Assembly: GCA_964594365.1 (NCBI GenBank)
Contig: CAZQMB010000006.1
Coordinates: forward strand, 17,696-81,695
Direction of reading: 5' to 3'
Length of the DNA stretch: 64,000 nucleotides
From: CAIUSP01 sp964594365
GTDB taxonomy: Bacteria > Actinomycetota > Thermoleophilia > Solirubrobacterales > 70-9
In this document: positions 43,128 through 52,913 of the stretch, in pieces
Position numbering within the stretch: the first letter of the stretch is position 1
Layout of the letters: the number at the start of each line of letters is the position of its first letter
Translations under genes and position numbers: made by a program
The notes under the pieces: generated by a model
The model's database searches: none
What the model saw: the letters and a program-made list of their open reading frames with translations, nothing else
What the model was told of the DNA's origin: nothing

Positions 43128-44303
43128 TCACGAAACGGTGTCTGAGATCAACTCCAAGGCGCGATCGACCTCCTGATCGGTGAGGACCAATGGCGGCAGT
43201 AGGCGCAGCGTCGCCGGTCCGGTTGCGTTCGTGATCAACCCCTTGCCCAGGAGATCGGCGACCAGGTCCGGTGCGCCTCCGCCCGAAGCGAGGTCCGCGC
43301 CGACCATCAAACCCCTCCCGCGTACCTCACTGAATGCCGACATCCCCGCCAGCCCGACGCGAAGACGCTCGCCGAGAGCGGACACGGAGTCCATCAGGCC
43401 CGGATCACATGTCGCCTCCAGCGCGGCCAGCGCGGCCCGACTCGCCATCGGCCCTCCCGCGAAGGTCGAGCCGTGGTCGCCTGGTTCGAACACGGATGAC
43501 CAAGATGGGCTGGCGATACAGGCCCCAACCGGGAACCCGCCCCCCAGCGCCTTCGCTGTGGTGAGCAGGTCCGGCTCGACTCCCGAGGGCTCGTAGGCCC
43601 AGAGAGAACCCGTGCGTCCCATGCCGCACTGGACCTCGTCGAAGATCAGCGCGGCCCCAGTTCGATCAGCGGCGCCTCGCGCAGCTGAGAGCACCGAGTC
43701 AGCGATCGGGTGGATGCCGCCCTCACCCTGGACCGGCTCGATCAGGATTCCGGCCGTCTGCTCTCCCACCGCGCGATCGAGGGAGTCCGCATCGTCTCGC
43801 GCCACGACGTCGAATCCCTCCAGGTACGGAGCGAACGAGGGGTCCTGCGACATCTTCGGTGAGGCGGAGACCGCGCCCATCGTGCGGCCGTGGAAGCCTC
43901 CCTCGAGCACGACTATCCGGGGGCTGGAGACGCCGCGGGTGTGAGCAGCCTTCCTCGCGATCTTGATCGCGGCCTCATTGGCTTCGGCTCCCGAGTTACA
44001 CAGGAAGGTCGCACCTCCCAGGCTCGACTCGGCGAGCCTCCGTGCCAGCTCGACGGCCGGCTCACTCAGGAACAGATTGGATGTGTGCATCAGGCGGCCG
44101 GCCTGATCCTCGATCGCGGCCACCACGTCCGGGTGGCAGTGCCCAAGCGAACAGACGGCTATGCCGGTCAGGAAGTCGAGGTATTCACGGCCCTCGGAAT
44201 CGGTCAGGCGAGTTCCCGACCCCTCGACGAACTCGACGCCGAACCGGCGGTAGTTGTGCATCGACCAACGTTCATCGAGCTTCTCGAGATCTCTCGGATC
44301 CAT
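43128..44303 (-). CDS. argD: Acetylornithine aminotransferase
   Basis: ArgD transfers the amino group of glutamate to N-acetylglutamate semialdehyde. The 391-residue PLP fold-type I enzyme has FLCNSGAEANEAAIKIARK, GGFHGRTMGAVSAS, the cofactor aspartate in LIFDEVQCGMGRTG, the PLP lysine in TTAKALGGGFPVGA and GSTFAGGPMASRAALA. ATG 44303 has GGAGAG in front and lies 31 bases after argB; the longer frame to 44408 would overlap argB. Confidence 0.94.
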   Translation of the reverse strand: MDPRDLEKLDERWSMHNYRRFGVEFVEGSGTRLTDSEGREYLDFLTGIAVCSLGHCHPDVVAAIEDQAGRLMHTSNLFLSEPAVELARRLAESSLGGATFLCNSGAEANEAAIKIARKAAHTRGVSSPRIVVLEGGFHGRTMGAVSASPKMSQDPSFAPYLEGFDVVARDDADSLDRAVGEQTAGILIEPVQGEGGIHPIADSVLSAARGAADRTGAALIFDEVQCGMGRTGSLWAYEPSGVEPDLLTTAKALGGGFPVGACIASPSWSSVFEPGDHGSTFAGGPMASRAALAALEATCDPGLMDSVSALGERLRVGLAGMSAFSEVRGRGLMVGADLASGGGAPDLVADLLGKGLITNATGPATLRLLPPLVLTDQEVDRALELISDTVS

Positions 44304-44334
44304 CTGCCGCTCTCCGGACCAGTCCTCACACCGC

Positions 44335-45174
44335 TCAGGCGGTGATCTTGGTCCCGACTCCGCGATCCGTGAACAGTTCGAGCAGGAGACTGTGCGGCAC
44401 GCGCCCATCGATGATCTGGGCTGCCTCCACTCCCCCTCTGACCGCCTCGACGCAGGCCGACAACTTGGGCTTCATCCCGCCTTCCAGCCCCGGAAGAGCC
44501 TCGGACACCTCCCCCGCCGTGGCCTGCCTGACCAGGCTGGATGGATCTTCGGGGTCGCCGAGCCAACCCTCTACATCGGTCAGGAAGATGGCGCGCTGCG
44601 CCCCCATCGCCGCCGCGACCTTTCCAGCCGCCTCGTCGGCGTTGATGTTGTGTGGGCGTCCTTCCGAGTCGGTTCCCACCGACGCGATCACCGGTATGTA
44701 GTCCTCGGCGATGTGATCGATCACGTCGACATTCACCGAGTCGACCACGCCGACCAGTCCCAGTTCCTCGCTGTCCGGGGCAGGACTGACCTCGAACAGC
44801 GCTCCGTCTTCCCCGCCGAGACCCACAGCAGGCTGGCCGTGTCGCTTCAGCCGGGCGAGGATGTCCGTGTTGACCTTCCCCAACAGCACCATCCTCGCGA
44901 CGTCGACGGTGTCCTCATCCGAGACCCGGAGCCCGCCGTGGAACTTGACCTCCAAGCCGAGGCGCTCCATGTGCTCCGAGATCTCGGGCCCACCTCCATG
45001 GACGATCACCGGATTCATCCCGACGTACTTGAGCAGGACGACATCGGTGGCGAAGGTCTCGCGAAGGGCGTCGTCGCGCATCGCGGCTCCGCCGTACTTG
45101 ATGACGATCGTATTCCCGTTGAACTGCCGGATGTACGGCAGCGCTTCGAGAAGGGTTTCGATGTTCGTGCTCAT
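44335..45174 (-). CDS. argB: Acetylglutamate kinase
   Basis: ArgB phosphorylates N-acetylglutamate, a control point of arginine synthesis. The 279-residue amino-acid-kinase protein has TIVIKYGGAAMRD, VIVHGGGPEISEHMERLG, NINADEAAGKVAAAMGA, TDVEGWLGD and C-terminal GGMKPKLSACVEAVRGGV. The N-terminal helix (MSTNIETLLEALPYI) is of the type that gives arginine-sensitive hexamers. It starts four bases after the argJ stop. Confidence 0.96.
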   Translation of the reverse strand: MSTNIETLLEALPYIRQFNGNTIVIKYGGAAMRDDALRETFATDVVLLKYVGMNPVIVHGGGPEISEHMERLGLEVKFHGGLRVSDEDTVDVARMVLLGKVNTDILARLKRHGQPAVGLGGEDGALFEVSPAPDSEELGLVGVVDSVNVDVIDHIAEDYIPVIASVGTDSEGRPHNINADEAAGKVAAAMGAQRAIFLTDVEGWLGDPEDPSSLVRQATAGEVSEALPGLEGGMKPKLSACVEAVRGGVEAAQIIDGRVPHSLLLELFTDRGVGTKITA

Positions 45175-45178
45175 CTGT

Positions 45179-46330
45179 CTAGGTCGTGTACTCCGAGTTG
45201 ATCTCCACGTAGCGTTTGGTCAAGTCAGAGAAGTATGCGTGTGCCGTGCCGGAACCGCGGGAGAGATCCACCGAAATCTCCGCATCGGGCCGATCCTCCG
45301 CCAGTTCCCGGGCGGAGATGGACTCCTCGCCGATAGGGCCCAGATCCTCGCCAGCCAGCGCTGCGCCGGCCGCCTGGAGGATCCGACCCCAGTTGGGGTC
45401 CCGGCCGTGAAGCGCCGACTTGACCAGTGGAGAGTTGGCAATGGCCCTGGCCACGCGCTCCGCCTCGGGTGCATCTGAGGCTCCTCTCACCTCGATCCTG
45501 CCGACCCGGGTGGCGCCCTCTCCGTCGGCAACCACCTCGAGCGCGAGGTCCAACAACGCGGCATCCAGCAGTCCCGGAGGGAGGGGTCTACCCGACGAGC
45601 CATTGGCCTGTACGAGCACAGTGTCATTGGTACTCATCTGACCGTCGACCGTGATGCGCTCGAAGGACCCGGCCACTGCGGAACGCGAGACCGCTTCGAG
45701 GTCGTCGACCTCTGCATCGGTCTGGACGAAGCACAGCATCGTGGCGAAGCCCGGTTCGATCATGCCGGCGCCCTTGGCCTGAGCGGTGAGGGTCACCCCG
45801 CTGCACTCGACCGCGATCTGCTTCGCGCCACGGTCGGTGGTCATGATCGCCTCGGCGAAGTCGCTCGCATTGTCTGCGGTCATCCCTGCAGCCGCCTCTC
45901 CTACGGCGCGGAGCAGGGGTGGCATGTCCAGTTGCACACCGATCACGCCCGTCTCCGCGACCGCAACCTCTCGCTCTGGTACGCCGACTGCCTCGGCTGC
46001 AGCGATCTGGAGGGCGAGGGCGTTCGCGAAGCCCTGCTCGCCGGTTGCCGCGTTGGCATTGCCGGAGTTGACCACCGCAGTCGACAGGGCGCTGGAGTCG
46101 CAGCGCTCGCGGCAGAGCCGAACCGGCGCCGCGGCGACCGCATTGGAGGTAAGCGAGATGGCAGAGGAAACCGTTACCCCGTCGTCGACACCGAGCAGGC
46201 CGACGTCGTTCCTGCCCCCCTTCTTCATGCCGGCCGATGCCACTCCCGCCCTGAAGCCAGGTGCGAAGCGTGCGAGATCACGCTCCTCGGTGCCCGCCGG
46301 CCACTCCACCCACCGCTGCCAGCGGTTCAC
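45179..46330 (-). CDS. argJ: Bifunctional ornithine acetyltransferase / N-acetylglutamate synthase
   Basis: ArgJ recycles the acetyl group from acetylornithine to glutamate. It self-cleaves before a threonine nucleophile; here the site is in AKGAGMIEPGFATMLCF, A196|T197 counted from GTG 46330. Other marks are ALSTAVVNSGNANAATGEQG and SPLVKSALHGRDPNWGRI. GTG 46330 overlaps the argC stop by four bases; the frame to 46474 is inside argC. The 383-residue length is usual. Confidence 0.95.
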   Translation of the reverse strand: MNRWQRWVEWPAGTEERDLARFAPGFRAGVASAGMKKGGRNDVGLLGVDDGVTVSSAISLTSNAVAAAPVRLCRERCDSSALSTAVVNSGNANAATGEQGFANALALQIAAAEAVGVPEREVAVAETGVIGVQLDMPPLLRAVGEAAAGMTADNASDFAEAIMTTDRGAKQIAVECSGVTLTAQAKGAGMIEPGFATMLCFVQTDAEVDDLEAVSRSAVAGSFERITVDGQMSTNDTVLVQANGSSGRPLPPGLLDAALLDLALEVVADGEGATRVGRIEVRGASDAPEAERVARAIANSPLVKSALHGRDPNWGRILQAAGAALAGEDLGPIGEESISARELAEDRPDAEISVDLSRGSGTAHAYFSDLTKRYVEINSEYTT

Positions 46331-47364
46331 GAGATCCCCTCCGTCTCGCTCAGCCCGAACATCAGGTTCAGGTTCTGGACCGCCTGCGAACTCGCCCCCT
46401 TCCAGAGGTTGTCGATGGCTCCGAAGACCAGCGTCAAGTCTCCGCCTGCGGCGGGCAAGGGGAAGATCCGACACAAATTCGTGTCCCTGACCTCGAGCAC
46501 TCCGGGCGGCTGGTCGCTCACCTCGACGAACGGTTCTCCCTCGAATCGCTCCCGGTACATCTCCAAGAGCTCGTCACCCGGAACCTCGCGGGTGAGCTTC
46601 GCGTAGCAGGAAACCAGCTCTCCCTGGTCGAGAGGCAGTAGGTGTGGCACGAAGGTGAGGGGGACATGATCGCCTCCGAGGCGGGTGAGTTGCTCGGAGA
46701 TCTCGGGGTGGTGCCTGTGCCCCTCGACCCCGTAGGGCCGCACGTTCTCATTGATCGAAACGAATCCGAGGTCCTCGCGTGTGGCCCTTCCTGCTCCGGA
46801 GGCACCGGATTTCGCGTCCACCACCAGTTCCGCGAGCAGGCCGGCCTCGGCCAGCGGAAGCAACGAGAGGATCGTCGCCGTCGGATAGCACCCCGGATTT
46901 GCAACCAGCTGAGCCTTGGAGATGGCCTCGCGATTTATCTCTGGCAGTCCGTACACGGCACGTTCGATCAAGCCGGGAGCGTGGTGTTCCCCGTACCAGT
47001 ATTCGTAGGTCGAGAGGTCGGAGATCCTGAAATCCGCAGACAGGTCACACACCCGAACGCCGGAGTCGGTCAGATGAGCGACCACCGGGGCGGCCGCAGC
47101 ATGCGGGTAGGCAACGATCGCCGCATCTATCCCGCCGAGGTCGATCGACTCGAACTCCTCCATGGCGAGAGGCACGCGGTGCTGTGGATACAGCTCGTCC
47201 ACTCGCGTGCCCACCTCGGACCGGGCTGTGACTCCTGCGAGTTCGAACGATGGGTGACGCCAGATCAGCTCGGCCGCCAGCGATCCGGTCAGACCGGAGG
47301 CGCCGGCGATCAGGACACGTGCGACAGGCTCGCCACCAAGGGGCTGTACGGCACCATCAGGCAC
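46327..47364 (-). CDS. argC: N-acetyl-gamma-glutamyl-phosphate reductase
   Basis: ArgC reduces N-acetylglutamyl phosphate with NADPH. The 345-residue protein has the NADP loop VLIAGASGLTGSLAAELI, the catalytic C159 in VANPGCYPTATIL, SGASGAGR, and the histidine block GHRHHPEISEQL. GTG 47364 overlaps the end of pheT by eight bases, so the arg genes continue the phe operon. No ARG-box-like operator can be placed because there is no spacer. Confidence 0.95.
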   Translation of the reverse strand: MPDGAVQPLGGEPVARVLIAGASGLTGSLAAELIWRHPSFELAGVTARSEVGTRVDELYPQHRVPLAMEEFESIDLGGIDAAIVAYPHAAAAPVVAHLTDSGVRVCDLSADFRISDLSTYEYWYGEHHAPGLIERAVYGLPEINREAISKAQLVANPGCYPTATILSLLPLAEAGLLAELVVDAKSGASGAGRATREDLGFVSINENVRPYGVEGHRHHPEISEQLTRLGGDHVPLTFVPHLLPLDQGELVSCYAKLTREVPGDELLEMYRERFEGEPFVEVSDQPPGVLEVRDTNLCRIFPLPAAGGDLTLVFGAIDNLWKGASSQAVQNLNLMFGLSETEGIS

Positions 47365-49822
47365 GGGCGCGACCCCCGGACTCTTCGATGGCGGTGAGGA
47401 TCTGCTGGCGGCTCTCCGCTACCTCCCCGTCGGTCAAGGTCCTGCCCTCCGCTCTGAAGGTCAGGCGGAGAGCGAGACTCTTCCGTCCCTCGCCTATCTC
47501 CTCGGAGCGGTAGATGTCGAACAGCTCCACCGAGTCGACGAGATCGCCGCCCGCAGCGCACACCGTCGTGATCACCTCGGTCGAGGGAACGCCTTCTCCA
47601 ACGACGATCGAGAGATCCTCGTAAACCGGGGGCTCCAGCGAATAGTCCGAGAAGATCTCCTCGCCGAGATCGGTGTCGGCGAGCAGGGCCCCGCAGGACA
47701 GTTCGAAGGCCGCAGTGTTGGCTGGCAAACCGTATGAGTCGGCAACTCTCGGATCGATCTCTCCCAGCCAACCCGCCTCGCCAGAGGGGGTCAGGATCCT
47801 CGCAGTCCGGCCTGGCCTAAGGAAGCCGATCTCGAAGACGGAGAATTCGAGCGGACACCCTAGCGAGCGACCAACCGCCTCGACGATCGCCTTGGTCGAG
47901 TAGAAATCAGGCGCAGCCTGCGAATCGCGCCATGATCGACTTGGTCCACCGGTGACGACCCCACCCAGATGATGCGGCTCCACCACAGGCGCCGCACGCT
48001 CGCCGGAGAACCGCCCGGACACAGCCCCGTCACCGATCTCGATGTTCGCCGGCCCGGGCAGATAGACGCGCCCGGATTCGAACAGGAACACCCTCTCTGA
48101 CCCATGAGCGAGATTCGCTGCTGCTGCCTCGAAGAGGCCGTGTGCCAGAGTCGTTCGCATTGCCGACTGATCCTCGGAGAGTGGATTCGAGATCAGCACC
48201 GGCTCAGACAGCGGATCGGCACCATCGAGACGGAGGCGGGCCGAGACATCTGGTTCGTTGAACGAGTAGGACACGATCTCCAGTCCGCCGATATCGCGCA
48301 GGACGTCCTCGGCGCGACGGATCCGCGCCTGCGTTCGGGACAGCCCACCGACCCTGTCCTTGCCGGTTGACGGCAAAGTGGCCGGTAGCGAGGAATCGAG
48401 ATCCGCCAACCTTGCGACCTCCTCGATCAGGTCGACCTCGCGACTGACGTCTCCGCTGCGCTCAGGCGGGACGAGGCAGAGGAGATGATCGCCCTCACGC
48501 TCGACTTCGAATCCGAGGCGGGTCAACCGCTCGGTGCAGGTGTCAGAGTCGATCTCCATGCCGATCAGCGACGCGACCCGTGGGACCCGGAGTTCGATTC
48601 GATGCTGTTCTGGAGGCTTGGCCTCGATGTCAATCGTCCCATCGGCCATCCTCGCCCCGCAGATCTCCACCATGAGTCGCGAAGCAAGCCGCTGGGCCCG
48701 GATCGCCAGCTCGGGATCGAGTCCCTTCTCGAACCGGGCCGATGCCTCGCTGCGGAGCGACAAGTCCCGCGAGGTCCGCAGGATCGAGGGACCATCCCAA
48801 GTCGCCGACTCGAGGAGCACACGCTTCGTGGCATCGCCGACCTCGGATGACGCACCCCCCATCACCCCGGCAATCGAAATAGGCCCATCCGAATCGCAGA
48901 TGACTATCGAACCCTCGGACATCTCCCGCCTCTCGCCATCGAGAGTCGCAACAGTGTCGCCTTCCCGGGCCACGCGCACGATGAGTTGGGAGCCGCCGAC
49001 GCGATCGAGGTCGAACGCATGTAGCGGCTGGCCGCAGATCAGCATCACGTAGTTGGTTATGTCGACGACGTTGTTGATCGGGCGCTGGCCTGCCTCGGTC
49101 AAGGCATTCGCCAGCCATGCAGGAGACTGAGCGACCTCGACATCCTCGAAGACCCTGGCTGTGAAGCGAGGGCAGAACTCCGGGCATTCGACCTCGACCG
49201 TGGCGATCTCCGCGACCTTGTTCTTCGAATCCGGGTCCGCATCTTCTCCCCACGGAGGTGGAGCGAGCGGGCTGCCACTCACAGCGTGCACTTCCCTCGC
49301 AACTCCGTACACGGAAAGGCAATCGGGACGATTGGTGGTGATCTCCAGCTCGAGCGCCTCCGACAGGTACGGAACGTGATCGGAAAGCTCCGAACCGGCC
49401 TCGAGACCGCCATCGAGCACCATGATTCCGTCCGCAGCCTCCCCCAGTCCCAGTTCGGACTCGGAGAGGATCATCCCCTCAGAAGTCACGCCCCGGAGCT
49501 TCGCCTTCTTCAGCTTCGTACCATCCGGCAGCACCGCTCCCGGCAGGGCGACCGCCACGAACTGGCCCTCCTCCACATTCGGTGCGCCGCAGACGATCGT
49601 CCGTTCGGTGTCCGCCTCTACCGTGCAGACCCTGAGACGGTCCGCGTCGGGGTGGGGTTCCACCGAGGTAACGAGTCCGATCACGAACCCCTCCTTCGAG
49701 GCGCTGCCTGCCGAATCGACCCGTTCGACCTCCGTACCGGACATCGAGAGCCGCTCGGCGAGCTCGGAGGCCTCCCAGCCCGGGTCGCAATACTCGCGCA
49801 GGATGCCGAGCGGAACCCTCAT
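47357..49822 (-). CDS. pheT: Phenylalanyl-tRNA synthetase beta subunit
   Basis: PheT forms the alpha2-beta2 enzyme that charges tRNA-Phe. The 821-residue protein has the EMAP-type tRNA-binding domain (VTSVEPHPDADRLRVCTVEA, GAPNVEEGQFVAVALPGA), the B3/B4 editing domain, the B5 domain (TNRPDCLSVYGVAREV; later LIGMEIDSDTCTERLTRLGF), the catalytic-like core (SNPLSEDQSAMRTTLAHGL) and the C-terminal FDX-ACB domain (PPVYEDLSIVVGEGVPSTEV). It overlaps pheS by four bases. Confidence 0.96.
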   Translation of the reverse strand: MRVPLGILREYCDPGWEASELAERLSMSGTEVERVDSAGSASKEGFVIGLVTSVEPHPDADRLRVCTVEADTERTIVCGAPNVEEGQFVAVALPGAVLPDGTKLKKAKLRGVTSEGMILSESELGLGEAADGIMVLDGGLEAGSELSDHVPYLSEALELEITTNRPDCLSVYGVAREVHAVSGSPLAPPPWGEDADPDSKNKVAEIATVEVECPEFCPRFTARVFEDVEVAQSPAWLANALTEAGQRPINNVVDITNYVMLICGQPLHAFDLDRVGGSQLIVRVAREGDTVATLDGERREMSEGSIVICDSDGPISIAGVMGGASSEVGDATKRVLLESATWDGPSILRTSRDLSLRSEASARFEKGLDPELAIRAQRLASRLMVEICGARMADGTIDIEAKPPEQHRIELRVPRVASLIGMEIDSDTCTERLTRLGFEVEREGDHLLCLVPPERSGDVSREVDLIEEVARLADLDSSLPATLPSTGKDRVGGLSRTQARIRRAEDVLRDIGGLEIVSYSFNEPDVSARLRLDGADPLSEPVLISNPLSEDQSAMRTTLAHGLFEAAAANLAHGSERVFLFESGRVYLPGPANIEIGDGAVSGRFSGERAAPVVEPHHLGGVVTGGPSRSWRDSQAAPDFYSTKAIVEAVGRSLGCPLEFSVFEIGFLRPGRTARILTPSGEAGWLGEIDPRVADSYGLPANTAAFELSCGALLADTDLGEEIFSDYSLEPPVYEDLSIVVGEGVPSTEVITTVCAAGGDLVDSVELFDIYRSEEIGEGRKSLALRLTFRAEGRTLTDGEVAESRQQILTAIEESGGRARA

Positions 49823-50895
49823 CCGAACTGTCCGATCAGCCTGACATCGCCCTCGAAGATACGCCGGAGGTCCCCGATGCCGTGCTTCAGCATTGCGATC
49901 CGCTCGATCCCCATCCCGAACGCGAACCCCTGGATCTGCTCAGGGTCGTAGCCGTTGCTCTCGACGAAACCGAAGACCTCCGGATCGACCATGCCGGCAC
50001 CACCGACTTCGATCCAGCCGATGCCCTTGCACAGACTGCATCGCTGACCGCCCTCGATCACGCCCTCGCTGCAGGCGAAGCACGACACGTCGAATTCCAC
50101 GCTCGGCTCGGTGAAGGGGAAGAAGTGAGGACGCATCCGGATCTCTCGATCGGGTCCGAACAGCCCCCGCAGGAGCTCGAGCAAGGTCCCTTTGAGATCG
50201 GCCAGCGTTATCCCCTCGGCGACCGCCAAACCCTCTACCTGATGGAACATCGGACTGTGCGTGGCGTCTGAATCCCTGCGGTAGACCTTCCCCGGAACCA
50301 CTATGAAGAGCGGCGGCGGCTCCGATTCCATCGCCCTGACCTGGACCGGCGAGGTATGGGTCCTGAGCAAGACCTCGTCGTCGAGAGCCCTCGCCAAGCT
50401 CCCGGGCGCGACGTAGAAGGTGTCCTGCACCATCCGTGCGGGATGCCCCTCGGGGTGATTCAGAGCCGTGAAGTTGTAGTAGTCCAGCTCTATCTCCGGA
50501 CCCTCGGCGACCCGGTAGCCCAATCCGATCATCAGATCCTCGATCCGCCTCCGGGTCAGTGTGATCAGGTTCAGATTGCCGATCGGATGTGCCGGAGCGC
50601 CGGGAAGCGAGATGTCGATTCCACCACCGGCAATCGCTTCGGCCAGCTCTCCCTCTCCGAGCGTCGTCTCGCGCTCGGACAGGTGGGATTCGATCTCTGC
50701 GCGGACCTGGTTGGCGGCCTTGCCGGCGGCGGCCTTCTCGGCATCGGGAAGCTCTGCGATGCCGCGCAGCAACGACGTCAACCGTGATTTGCGGCCGAGG
50801 TACTCGACCCGAATCTCTTCGAGATCAGCCGTGTTCCGAGCAGAGGAGATCCTCTCCTCCGCTTCGCTTCCGATCTTCTGGATCTCGTCAAGCAT
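49819..50895 (-). CDS. pheS: Phenylalanyl-tRNA synthetase alpha subunit
   Basis: PheS carries the class II catalytic site. The 358-residue protein has an N-terminal coiled coil, motif 1/2 region HPARMVQDTFYV and LLRTHTSPVQVRAM, VYRRDSDATHSPMFHQVEGL, and motif 3 FGFGMG-type FAFGMGIERIAMLKHGIGD. A Cys pair set (CFACSEGV, CSLCKG) is a usual PheS insert. ATG 50895 lies inside the end of the methyltransferase gene (8-base overlap); an in-frame upstream GTG at 50904 is less likely. Confidence 0.96.
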   Translation of the reverse strand: MLDEIQKIGSEAEERISSARNTADLEEIRVEYLGRKSRLTSLLRGIAELPDAEKAAAGKAANQVRAEIESHLSERETTLGEGELAEAIAGGGIDISLPGAPAHPIGNLNLITLTRRRIEDLMIGLGYRVAEGPEIELDYYNFTALNHPEGHPARMVQDTFYVAPGSLARALDDEVLLRTHTSPVQVRAMESEPPPLFIVVPGKVYRRDSDATHSPMFHQVEGLAVAEGITLADLKGTLLELLRGLFGPDREIRMRPHFFPFTEPSVEFDVSCFACSEGVIEGGQRCSLCKGIGWIEVGGAGMVDPEVFGFVESNGYDPEQIQGFAFGMGIERIAMLKHGIGDLRRIFEGDVRLIGQFG

Positions 50896-51601
50896 CGCGC
50901 CCACCTGTCGCTATCGAGTGAAGTGCGATCGCAGCTGCTGCTCCGACGTTCAAGGACTCGACTGCGCCGCCGTTCTGTATTGGAATGGTTACGAGTTTCT
51001 CGCAGAGATCGGTCACTTCGACGGGTAGACCCTCTCGCTCCGCCCCGAGACAGAGGGTACCCGCGCCCTCCAACTCGTCAGGGGGCCCGCCTCCGTGAGC
51101 AACGAGGGCGACTCTGGGCGAAGGCAACTCCGCCACGGACTCAGCCCGGACGGGGGGCGATGCGAACACGGCCCCCATGCTCGCGCGTACGGCGCGGGGT
51201 GAGAGCGCGTCGGCCGAGCCGGGACCGAGGACCACCGTGCCGCCGGTGAGGGCCGCCGTGGTGCGGACTATCGTGCCGACGTTTCCGGGATCACCTACAC
51301 CGTGCAGATACACGCAGGGGCCTTCGATCGGGGAAGGAGGGAGCGTCTCCCAAACGGCGATCGCCCGGGTGCCGGAGCCGAGACTGGATACCTTCGAGAG
51401 GAGGTCTTCGGGACACTCGATGCCCTCGAGACCACTGCCCGGCGCAACCAGGGCGTAGACAGGGGTGAGGCCCGCCTCCCTGCCGGCCTCCAACAGGTCC
51501 TCTCCCTCGCTCACGAAGAGTCCCTCGCGCTCGCGGTGCTTTCGCTGGGCGAGTCGCTTGATCGTCTTGAGCTTCTCGTTGTCTGAACTGGTTATCTGCA
51601 T
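50888..51601 (-). CDS. RNA 2-prime-O-methyltransferase, TrmH/SpoU family
   Basis: The 237-residue protein has an N-terminal substrate-binding domain (NEKLKTIKRLAQRKHRERE, FVSEGEDLLEAG) and a SPOUT knot domain with motif 1 YLHGVGDPGNVGTIVRT, motif 2 LCLGAEREGLPVEV and motif 3 TIPIQNGGAVESLNVGAAAA. It belongs with 23S-rRNA methylases next to rplT-pheS (tsnR/rlmB-like in many actinobacteria). The exact nucleotide is unknown. Confidence 0.9.
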   Translation of the reverse strand: MQITSSDNEKLKTIKRLAQRKHREREGLFVSEGEDLLEAGREAGLTPVYALVAPGSGLEGIECPEDLLSKVSSLGSGTRAIAVWETLPPSPIEGPCVYLHGVGDPGNVGTIVRTTAALTGGTVVLGPGSADALSPRAVRASMGAVFASPPVRAESVAELPSPRVALVAHGGGPPDELEGAGTLCLGAEREGLPVEVTDLCEKLVTIPIQNGGAVESLNVGAAAAIALHSIATGGRDA

Positions 51602-51642
51602 ATCTGCTCATCTCCACCGGTCTGAGAGTCGCTCCCCGAACG

Positions 51643-51674
51643 AAAAAGGGCGGGCCGTCTGGAACGGTCCGCCC
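51643..51674 (-). terminator. Rho-independent terminator of infC-rpmI-rplT
   Basis: On the reverse strand GGGCGGACCG pairs with CGGCCCGCCC (one A-C mismatch) around the loop TTCCAGA, followed by TTTTT. It begins 30 bases past the rplT stop. This is the clearest intrinsic terminator in the window. Confidence 0.85.
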
Positions 51675-51703
51675 GGTCGAAGCGCGATTCCGCCTGCTGG
51701 CAG

Positions 51704-52063
51704 CTAGGCGGCCGCACCCTCGCGGGCGAGCTCGACGAATCGGCGAAATCCCTCGGGATCGTTGACTGCGATGTCAGCGAGCATCTTGCGGTTGACTTCG
51801 ATCTCGGCCGCCTGGAGGCCGTGGATCAACTGCGAATATGTCATCCCTTCCTGCCTCGCAGCCGCATTGATGCGGGTAATCCAGAGCCGCCTGAACTCGC
51901 GCTTGCGTGCCCTGCGATCGCGAAAGGCGTAGTAGCCGGAGCGCTGGATTTGCTCGTTGGCGAACCGCGGGCTCGAATGCTTCCTCCCCCAATAGCCCTT
52001 GGCCTGGTTCAGGGTCTTCTTCTTGCGACGGTGACGCGCCGGTGCGTTGGTGGTACGCGGCAT
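51704..52063 (-). CDS. rplT: 50S ribosomal protein L20
   Basis: L20 is an early-binding 23S rRNA assembly protein. The 119-residue protein is basic with RRKKTLNQAKGYWGRKHSS near the start, YAFRDRRARKREFRRLWI and INAAARQEGMTYSQLIHGL. Length and motifs are typical. Its ATG shares a base with the rpmI stop, and a strong terminator follows. Confidence 0.97.
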   Translation of the reverse strand: MPRTTNAPARHRRKKKTLNQAKGYWGRKHSSPRFANEQIQRSGYYAFRDRRARKREFRRLWITRINAAARQEGMTYSQLIHGLQAAEIEVNRKMLADIAVNDPEGFRRFVELAREGAAA

Positions 52064-52266
52064 CAGCTGTCTCCATTTCCGAGCATCCGACCAGCCCGCG
52101 CACGATCGGCCTCGGAGATAACAGAGGGGCGTCCGAGCCGCCTCTTCCGATCGGCCGACTTCTTGCCCAGGTTATGGCTGGTGTTGGCCCTGCGCCCACG
52201 AAGCTTGCCCGTTCCCGTCTTGCGGAAACGCTTCTTGGCTCCGGAATGTGTCTTCATCTTGGGCAT
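52063..52266 (-). CDS. rpmI: 50S ribosomal protein L35
   Basis: L35 is a small basic protein, 67 residues, with the family start [20 protein letters not shown] and [15 protein letters not shown]. It lies 47 bases after infC and overlaps rplT by one base. Confidence 0.97.
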   Translation of the reverse strand: MPKMKTHSGAKKRFRKTGTGKLRGRRANTSHNLGKKSADRKRRLGRPSVISEADRARAGRMLGNGDS

Positions 52267-52313
52267 GGCTGAGAAGTAAAGCAGGAAGCGGCCCCGAGGA
52301 GGGCCGAACGATT

Positions 52314-52913
52314 TCAGTCCGAGCCCTCGGGCGGATCCGCTGGGCTCTCATCGGCCTGGGGCTTGCTCGCCCCTTTCGATGGCCCGAGCAGCATTGTCAT
52401 GTTCCGGCCTTCCTGCATCGGCGGCTGTTCGATTATCGAGATGTCTTGAAGGTCCTCGAACAACCTCTCGAGCAGAACCCGTCCTTGCTCAGGGTGGGAC
52501 ATCTCGCGTCCACGGAACATGATCGTCACCTTGACCTTGTCCTGACCACGGAGGAAGCGTTCGACGTGCCCCTTCTTGGTCTCGTAGTCGTGATCGGCGA
52601 TCCGCGGGCGGAGCTTGATCTCGCGGACGTTGATCTGCTGCTGATGCTTTCGGGCGGCCTTCGCCTTCTGCTCCTGCTCGTACTTGTACTTCGAGTAGTC
52701 GAGCACCCTGCAAACCGGAGGCTTGGACCCTGAAGAGACCTCGACCAGATCGAGGTCCCGCTCCTTCGCGTACGAGAGAGCCTCCTTGGTGTCGACGATG
52801 CCCTTCTGCTCGCCCAGCTCGTCGATCAGGCGTACCTCGGATACCCGGATCTTCTCGTTGATACGGGTCGAATCGCGCTCGGGCGGACGACGGTCGAAGC
52901 GGGAGGTTCCCAC
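52314..52913 (-). CDS. infC: Translation initiation factor IF-3
   Basis: IF-3 prevents premature subunit joining and checks the start codon. The 199-residue protein has the N-domain ([40 protein letters not shown]), the linker [17 protein letters not shown] and the C-domain ([19 protein letters not shown]). A 25-residue acidic/Pro tail after the C-domain is extra. The GTG at 52913 follows an in-frame TAA; an AUC start nearer RINEK is possible as in other infC genes. A hairpin covers the GTG. Confidence 0.95.
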   Translation of the reverse strand: MGTSRFDRRPPERDSTRINEKIRVSEVRLIDELGEQKGIVDTKEALSYAKERDLDLVEVSSGSKPPVCRVLDYSKYKYEQEQKAKAARKHQQQINVREIKLRPRIADHDYETKKGHVERFLRGQDKVKVTIMFRGREMSHPEQGRVLLERLFEDLQDISIIEQPPMQEGRNMTMLLGPSKGASKPQADESPADPPEGSD

